From assembly GCA_017893485.1 (NCBI GenBank), contig CM030362.1, positions 181,930,175 through 181,994,174 of the forward strand: a stretch of 64,000 bases of DNA. The letters run 5' to 3'. Position numbers and translations under genes: made by a program. Under the pieces are notes generated by a model. The model searched no databases. It was not told the origin of the DNA and saw only the letters and a program-made list of their open reading frames with translations. This stretch comes from Hemerocallis citrina. Its lineage: Eukaryota > Streptophyta > Magnoliopsida > Asparagales > Asphodelaceae. Shown here one piece after another: positions 57,045-64,000 of the stretch; positions within the stretch are counted from its first letter, which is position 1; every line of letters starts with the position of its first letter.

Positions 57045-58097
57045 AAAACTTGATGTGAATTATTTGCAAGTGTACAAAATCGCAATAAGTAGTATAGTTA
57101 AGTGAAAAGAGTGTCGAACCCACAAGGACTAATTATTTTACTGAGTACCGAAATTTACTAGATTAACTACTATTTGGAAAATTGAAATTCAATAAAGAAA
57201 ACAACTAAATTAAATTAATCTAAAGAACTAACTAAATTAATTAAAAGGAGCGGAATCTGAAATTTTGTTGTTTATTAATTGCAAAACTAATTCTAGGGCT
57301 TTTGACTTCACCTAGTTAATCCTACACAATTCATAACTCCATGTGAATAAAAAAATTATTTTTCCAAGCTGTAGACCAAAATCTCCAAATTATTCAATAT
57401 TCTATCTCAAGCAATATCGAAAATATTCTCTACTAATTATTTGTCATAGTTCAAGCACAAATTACTAATTGAAGATTCATTGAGATCTATGAATTTCATA
57501 ATGGTAACAATAACAACGGTTTGCTTATGTAATGATGTTTAATTTTATTAATTTGAAATCACAAATTACCAGTTCGGTCTCTCCATGATTTAATAAATCA
57601 TACAAAAGTTGGATTACAATTGTAAGCATTAAGAACAAAAATCAAATACACAACCATGGAAAAATAGAAAAATAATATGAAATTAAAATTGTGTTATCAA
57701 AACTAGGCTACATCAAAGCCCTAGAAAAATAAAATTAGTTCATTATAAATTTGCAACTAACAAATATGTTCATGGGTTGTATAATAAAAATTAGAAGAGA
57801 AAAAGAAAGAACTCGATTGTTGTCGAAAACCGAAAAGTCCTTCGAACTCCGCCCTATTCTCTTTCTTTTTTTTCTTCTCTATTTCGTTCTGCACACCTCG
57901 ATTTCCACGCTGCACATTCTCTGTTTCTGCGCCGCCAAAGCACATGCCACCACACACACAACTTCACGTCCTTCTTCTCTTTCCTCTATTCTGTTCCACC
58001 TCTTTAATTTTTCTCTTTATTTATTTATTTATTTGTTTATTTTTTTTTTCTTTTTTCAAGTCCAGCGGCCACCAACCCACAGAAACCCACCTACCAC

Positions 58098-59019
58098 TAG
58101 GGGTGGACAACTATTATCCGAACCGACCAATCCGAACCAATCCAATCCGAACCGACCGGTTTTTAACCGAACCAATTGGTGGTTTGGGTTGGTTCGGTTC
58201 TTGATCTTCAATAACCAACTAGACCGGATCGGTTGTTGGATGGATCTTTCAAATAACCGATGAAACCGAACCGACCGTACCTCTATACATTAGTCCATAA
58301 AAAAATCTAGTTCTCCTTTAATTTCTTGAATATACAAACAACCATTTCTCATTTTCTTGGAGATACAAATATCTCATTTAATTTTTTTAATACAAACCGA
58401 GCAGTTGTTATACCTATGTTTTGATTCTCTATAATCATGTGTGTTATGTTGTTGAGAAATGCTTGATTTACAGTGTGGCTCAGCTTAATAGAATATTGAA
58501 GTTGATGTAACATTTAGTAGTTACTTTAATCAAGCCAAGCATAAATTATTTTCTAAATCTTTTTTATTGTACCTGAAATTCAATTAGCTATGGTTATTGA
58601 TGTTTCTTTTATGAGAATAAACTAAGATTACAGAAGTATGTAGTTGAAAAAAGTAATTTATCTCTCCCATTTAAACGTCATCATCTTAAACAATTAATGT
58701 AAAATTCATTAGTAATTTGTGGTTTTATGAATCATTATTTAAAATTCATTTATAAACAACAAGTAGCAGGTTTTTTCTTAAGTTTGATTGAAGTTGATCT
58801 TTTAAATTTCAACGAAATTGTGAATGATGTTGGAGGTGAAAAGTAGCACGCCAAACCGACCATCCAATTTAATCCAAACCAAGCTTAATCGGCTTGGATT
58901 GAAACCGATCCAATTAAGGCTCGGATTGGTTGCGGATTAGAAAACTAAAAAACCGATCTTCTTTGGATCGGTGATGGATGATCCATATTAGGTCGGATAC
59001 CGACCGATGCCCACCCTTA
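58098..59019. mobile_element. Non-autonomous hAT element, 922 bp, TSD CCTACCAC
   Basis: Exact 8-bp duplications CCTACCAC flank it at 58090-58097 and 59020-59027. The ends TAGGGGTGGACAA and GATGCCCACCCTTA form a short hAT-type TIR. Subterminal CCGAACCGACC/AACCGATCC repeats occur at both ends. The middle is AT-rich without a transposase. Confidence 0.93.
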
Positions 59020-59029
59020 CCTACCACTA

Positions 59030-59141
59030 CTTTTGTGTCTTCACATGCTGCATATATATAGGAAAGTATAATTAGGTTTAGGTTTCTTTTGTGTCTTCAC
59101 ATGATGCATATATATAGAAAAGTATAATTAGGTTTAGGTTA
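59030..59141 (-). repeat. 56-bp tandem duplication covering the Athila LTR TATA box
   Basis: CTTTTGTGTCTTCACATG starts at 59030 and again at 59086. Each unit contains the TATATATA stretch. The other LTR has a single copy at 52684. Confidence 0.92.
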
Positions 59142-59580
59142 GTTTAAAAATTAGGTTTAGTTAATTATTATTAGATAATTAATTAGAATCTTAGGATTAA
59201 GATTAATTTTAGACTAATAATCAATTTAAAAAAACCATATGCATTCTTTCCTTTTTGATTTTTTAAATTATTTTTTTAATTAAATTTTTTTATTCTAACT
59301 CCTACTTGATGATAGTATTTCTATTTTTCTTTTCACATGACCAAATTGTAAAATTCAAAATTCAACAAATTAATAAAAATTTAACAATCATTCCCCTTAT
59401 TTTCTTTGTTAATTTTTACTGAAAATATTCACCTTTGGCATAAAAAAAATCTTATTCCTTCAAAAATAATTAATTAACTGAAATATATGGAAATAAGATA
59501 ATTTATTAACAAGATAGACAAATACAAGAAGTTTTATGGGTAAATGAGTACAAATATTTATATAAAAATTAGACACATCA

Positions 59581-59916
59581 AATTGATCATGCACAACCTC
59601 AGTGTTAATTCGGGCATTAAGTAGGTCCAGCAGAAGCAATCAAGTTTGCCCCCAGGTAGATAGCAATCAGTTAATGAAGAGGTCGATAAATTCCTAGTTG
59701 CTCGCTTCATTCAAGAAGTTAGCCACCCCGAGTGGCTGGCCAACATAGTCATGATAAAGAAAGAAAATGGCAAGTGGGGAATTTGCATCGACTTCACTGA
59801 TCTCAACAAATCATGTCCAAAGAATCCATTTTCTCTCCCCAACATTAACACATTAATCGATGCCACATTCGAGTACGACCTCCTTAGCTTCATGGATGCC
59901 TTCTCAGGATACAACC
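59581..59916 (+). pseudogene. Copy B reverse transcriptase, first part
   Basis: The reading continues from 51664: FLVARFIQEVSHPEWLANIV, then IKKENGKWGICIDFTDLNKS, then LLSFMDAFSGYN. These align with residues about 300-380 of the pol frame at 33305-36850. It is cut at 59917 by a solo LTR. A stop and a frame change occur near 59640. Confidence 0.9.
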
Positions 59917-62900
59917 TGTAATCCCTATTTCCGATTATACGGAATTGTATTTTTTTTCATCATATTATTGTATCTTAAATTCTTCCGTAATTTATTTTTA
60001 TCAAAGCCCAACATACTTGATAGTTTATGAGCCCATATTGAACTCTTAGTCTCTTCTAGAGTTCTTCATTCTAATTCCTAGCCCATTCTACAAATTTTAT
60101 TTGTGAAGCACAACTCAACTATTTATTCTATTTCTTATGTAGCCCATAACTCACAAGAAGCCCAACTTAACTATTTATTCTATTTCTTGTGTAGCCCATA
60201 ATTCATAAGCCCACTTCAACCAAAAAATACATGACAACCTCCCAAATCTCTTCATCTTCTAACCTGCCTAACTCCCCCTCTAATTGCAATTAATTATAAC
60301 ATATTAAAGACAAATCATAACTTACCGCCACTAACCATAAATCAATTCCCTATTAATTTCCCTCATTATAATAAAATTACTATATTATTCTTATATTCCT
60401 ATTATATATTATAACCCCTATCTCTCCTCCGATCTCTCTCTCTCCTCCTTTCTTCTTCCACCTTGTTCTGACCCGACGCCAAGAAACCCAAACCGCCACC
60501 CTCGTGACCGCCGCCGCTCCTTCCCATGGTCGCCAACCCCAACACCACCACCACAACCACCAAACCCCATCCTCTTCCAGTACATTTCCTCTTCCCTCCT
60601 TGTCTCCCCCGTCGCACCCCACCGCCATCGCCAACCTACCGCTCGAGCCACCCGCCTTGCCGACCTCTAACTACTCTCCAACCGCCAACACCCACTGCTG
60701 CTCCGTCTCTATCACTGAGCCTCACCATCAAACGCTCTCGCACCCCCTATGTAGACTACCACTGCTACCGCCCCAACTTGTAGCACCAAAGCTCCACCAA
60801 ATGCCTGCCACTCTGACGCCCCGACCAGCCTACCTTTCACCACTGACTCCTCCGCCTCCATAGCACCACCTGAATCTCGCAACCACCGAAACCACCATCC
60901 ACCACTGCATCCTGCAACCATCGAAATGACCCTCCTATCGCCAACCTCCACCTTTGACCACCACACCAGCACACCTCTGCCGACCCCCTGCCCTGTGCCG
61001 TCGACCCACGCTAGCAACCCACTCAGATCACCACTGCAGTCCCCCTGTGCACCACCACCGCACTCCACGCCGTCGACCTCCGACTGCCACTGCCAGCACA
61101 GTCACCACTGAAGTCCTACCGCTACCGTTCGTGTGTTGCACGTGTTAGTATCGCTGCATGTGTTTTTCGTTTGCACGTGCTCGTTGTTCCGTCGTCCTCA
61201 CGTGTTGCCGCCGTTGCTCGTCTCATCTTCGTATAGTCACAAAGGCAAGCATCACTTGTACAATCTATTTGTTCTGGTGCAAGCATCTTGTAAAATCTTC
61301 TTGTTCTAGTACAAGCACCTTCTTGATCCCCGCAAGTAGTTTTTCCCACTTTTATATCCATATTAATCTTATTCGTTTCCCTTGATTATTGTTGAATTTG
61401 AACTATCCATCGTTCATCGTTCATTCAATTTCCATCAACTCGAATATCATTGAAACACATGAGAAACCATTTGTACATGCATATGATACACAAACACGAA
61501 CTAGAAGCACGAAACTATAAAAGAAAGAAGGATTTGAATGAATTGTGCTTGCATTTGATCATGTGATTATATTCGTAGTTTAATATTGTTAAAAGTGCTA
61601 ATATTCGTCATGTTAACGATAGACATCATGCTAATGTCTAGATGTAGTTGTATATTCAATTCTAACCATAAAACTATACACTTGCAAATGAAAGATTGTT
61701 AAAATCAATTTAGTATGTTATGAATTGCCATCTTCTCCAACTTGGAGTAAGAATTTGACCCAGTTACTGATGGTATTATCTAAAACTTATTAAATAGAAA
61801 TTATAGAATACCGCGTCTAGTTTCTAGGAACATTTGACAGATCCTCAATCCAACTTATAGATTGTAAAATATGCAGTTTTTACCACTGTACTATCGTAGT
61901 TTCAGATTACTGCTGTATAGTTGCCATACTACGTTCAACTGATCAAAACAGTAGGTTAATATGAGAATTAAAATCCCAAATTTACAAGAATGTTAGTAAG
62001 CAATGTCAGGAACTCAATTATAATTTTTGTAAGAATTTTAGTTAAATTTTTAGTCGAATTATACATATAATAACTTGGTGCTGAGTCGCTGCATGAACAG
62101 TAGACTCATAAAGAATCAACTAGTAGACATAGTTACTGTGTTCAAAATGTATCGTATGAATATGCGTCAGAACCGAAAGAGAGTCTAGTTTCTAGAATCT
62201 CTGACGGATTCTGATTTGCTGCTTCGTAGAAATGGAAAAGTTAGTTTTTGTACAGCAAGGTACTGCTGTGCAGAATTGTGTTTTCATGCTTTTTAAATAT
62301 AAACGTGTTAACTTTGCATCTATGAATTGCACTACACACCGATCATTGCACAGCCATTGGTACCTCATTGTTACTGTTTCTTGACACCGTTCCATCGAAT
62401 GCATATGCATGATTCATTTTAATAAAATAATGACAAGCCGGGATAAAAAGGGAAACGACTTAGTAGTGGATAATATAGGAGAGTGTACTTAGAAGGGGGC
62501 CCGAGTTTCCCGTATTGATATGTTATTGTTTTATCGATTGATTGTGGATTACTAACTGCTGTATCCCAATTTCTCGTGTATTATATCGTGTATTTTTTAT
62601 TGATCATTGAATATTGTTATTGCAAGACCCGAGTACATGACCCTGTAGAATTCACCATTAGAGTCGAAAAGCTCACTTGATTGTATGCACCCGAACTTGT
62701 GGTATGGGATGCAGGATTGTTTAGATAGATTAATAAAAGATTAATAAACATAAGAATAACATTGAGCATAGAAACTTGTATTTTGATCATTGTTTATCGT
62801 TTATCGATCATTGATTACTGAATATTGAGTACCGATCATTGATTATTGAATATTGATTACCAATCATTGCATTATTATTTACTGTTTATCGATCATTGCA

Positions 62901-63344
62901 TTATCGACTATTGTTTACCGACTGTTGCTTCCTTGATCATGTTATCGCCTATTATTTATTGACTCTGATATCGTTCAAATTCTTATTCTTGATATATCGT
63001 CCTTTTACTATTTAACTGCTTGCCAGTACTTGCAGCTTGTAGCTTGCTCTAACGGGACAATTTCTCTTTCTTTTGAGTTAATGTTTACACTGGTACAAAT
63101 GATGGAATACTGAAAGATCTTGACGTACTATTATTGCATTGCATATTTCCGGGCTTATTGTAAGTTCTTGTATCTCAGATATTGGTTATTCATGATATTA
63201 TTATTCATGTGATTATTATTATTGTATTGTTGAGCTTATTGGTATTGTACAGCTTATGGTTGATATAAGTTGACATACTTATATCATCTACTGGGCCTCA
63301 GTTACGCGCCTGTGTTTCCATATAACGAGAAGCGGGGCATGACA
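59917..63344 (+). mobile_element. 3.43-kb solo LTR, TSD CAACC
   Basis: It starts TGTAATCCCTATTTCCG and ends AGCGGGGCATGACA, with exact CAACC at 59912-59916 and 63345-63349. The RT frame of copy B continues across it. A TATA-rich stretch near 60405 precedes a C-rich segment (60430-61110) that looks like an LTR leader; its proline-rich open frames show no conserved domain. The stretch 62600-62960 is made of ATCATTGATTA-type low-complexity runs. No internal region is present. Confidence 0.88.
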
Positions 63345-64000
63345 CAACCAGATTGGAATGTTCCCTCCCGACTTTCCAAAGACATCCTTCATCCCCGACC
63401 AAGGCCTCTGTTGCTATCGAGTAATGCTCTTCGGGTTGAGGAATGCCATAGCCACTTACCGGTGCATGGTGAACACAGTCTTTGTAGTCTATGTAGTCGA
63501 TATGCTTATGAAGAGCCTCAAGAAGAATGGCCTTGTGAACAACCTCCAAGAGCCTTTAATGTCCTCCAAAAGCACAACATGAGGCTGAACCCTTCAAAGT
63601 GTGCCTTTGGGGTCTCCTATGGAGAATTCCTAGAATTCATGGTCAGCCAGAGGGAAATCGAAGCCAACCCAAAAATGATCTGAGCTATACTCAAATTGTC
63701 TCCATCATCCAACATCAGAGAAGTTCAGAGACTTACGAGGCACCTTACTGCCATTGGATGCTTCCTCTCCAAGTCAGGGGACAAGTGCCTCCCAGTTTTC
63801 AAAACTCTCCGTGAAACAAAAGGCTTTACGTGGGGAGAGGCACAACAAGAAGCCTTTGAACAGTTCAAGGCATATCTTCTCAATTCCCCACTCCTAAGCA
63901 AGCTCGAGCAGGGAGACGTGCTCTACCTCTATCTGGCCACTTCAGATCTGACCCTCAGTGTCGTCTTAGTAAGGGAGGGGGAAAAGATTCGGGAGTTGAT
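63345..64000 (+). pseudogene. Copy B reverse transcriptase-RNase H, second part (runs off the window)
   Basis: RT resumes with MFPPDFPKTSFIPDQGLCCYRV. The active site reads YVVDMLM, where YVDD is expected. HNMRLNPSKCAFGVS follows in another frame, and RNase H starts with LLSKLEQGDVLYLYLATSD at about 63900. Several frameshifts break it. It parallels 34446-35060 of the better preserved element. Confidence 0.9.

Larger units (their letters stand above)
51665..59580 (-). mobile_element. Athila-type Gypsy element lacking RT and integrase
   Basis: Minus-strand order: 5' LTR (59580-57054), primer site (57044-57028), gag-protease remnant (56896-54687), non-coding 3' region, polypurine tract (53205-53188), 3' LTR (53187-51665). 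LTRs start TGATATGTC or TGATGTGTC and end TTCACA. The LTRs are about 1.52 and 1.54 kb once the hAT element and a 56-bp duplication are removed. The flanks ATTAA (51660) and ATTGA (59582) suggest a worn TSD. The copy B reading resumes on the other side. The interior is about 3.9 kb against roughly 8 kb or more in full Athila elements. Confidence 0.92.
57054..59580 (-). repeat. 5' LTR of the Athila-type element, with insertions
   Basis: Matches 51665-53187 throughout. Extra material is the 922-bp hAT element with its TSD (58098-59027) and a 56-bp tandem duplication at 59030-59141. Open frames across 57750-58260 combine LTR and hAT sequence and are not genes. Confidence 0.92.

Noticed and set aside
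57751..58263. 170-codon plus-strand frame
   Set aside because: It runs from Athila LTR sequence into the hAT element, so it is a chance fusion.
60380..61148. Proline/threonine- or glycine/tryptophan-rich frames on both strands, possible host gene
   Set aside because: It is C-rich leader-like sequence inside the solo LTR; all frames on both strands are open because of composition, and no domain is visible.

Overview
The window reads as transposon-packed chromatin of a flowering plant. The evidence is Ty3/Gypsy elements of the Tat and Athila lineages, a FAR1/MULE-type Mutator element, Copia long terminal repeats (LTRs), hAT and MITE-like DNA elements, telo-box motifs, and a Tat element with an antisense gene of the putative gypsy type transposon kind. 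I recognise no ordinary host gene, tRNA, rRNA or CRISPR array. Almost all of the sequence is explained by insertions nested inside insertions, many dated relative to each other by target-site duplications (TSDs) I could read directly.

Left part (1-30321). An old Tat-like element (copy A) starts the window with its LTR end, primer-binding site and gag start. It is split at 380 by a long minus-strand solo LTR reaching 14205. That LTR is itself interrupted by a 1.27-kb Copia-like solo LTR (2287-3552, TSD CTATC) and by a complete 8.07-kb Mutator-like element (5296-13368, TSD ATACATAC). The Mutator element has about 0.5-kb terminal inverted repeats (TIRs), an apparently intact three-exon transposase gene, a 300-bp internal inverted repeat around 46-bp tandem repeats, and a nested 207-bp MITE with the same ends. 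Next come a second minus-strand long LTR (to 17832), Athila-type integrase fragments split by a 3.39-kb solo LTR (18220-21613, TSD CATGA/CGTGA), a decayed Copia pol with its 3' LTR (to 24761), and an Athila-type LTR holding a 1.2-kb TRIM-like element (25996-27200, TSD GATTT).

Middle (30322-48565). Another minus-strand long LTR is interrupted by the best-preserved retroelement, a 12.5-kb Tat-lineage element (31614-44145, TSD ACTAT). It carries a gag-pol frame with three nonsense codons and one frameshift, a 214-bp tandem array, an antisense transcription unit (TATA box, three-exon ORF, second coiled-coil ORF, AATAAA signal), a 58-bp tandem array of about 19 copies, a polypurine tract and an intact 3' LTR. 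Its 5' LTR is cut to 341 bp and the primer site is missing, yet the shared LTR part differs at only 2 of 341 positions.

Right part (48566-64000). A second Tat-like element (copy B, badly decayed) is split twice: by a 7.9-kb minus-strand Athila-type element with gag and protease but no reverse transcriptase or integrase (51665-59580, with a 922-bp hAT element in one LTR), and by a 3.43-kb solo LTR (59917-63344, TSD CAACC). Copy B runs out of the window inside its RT-RNase H region.

The most interesting objects are the antisense gene unit with flanking satellite-like arrays in the 31.6-44.1 kb Tat element, and the Mutator element with an intact transposase frame (but an altered SWIM motif), a telo-box cluster in its TIRs and a long internal hairpin.
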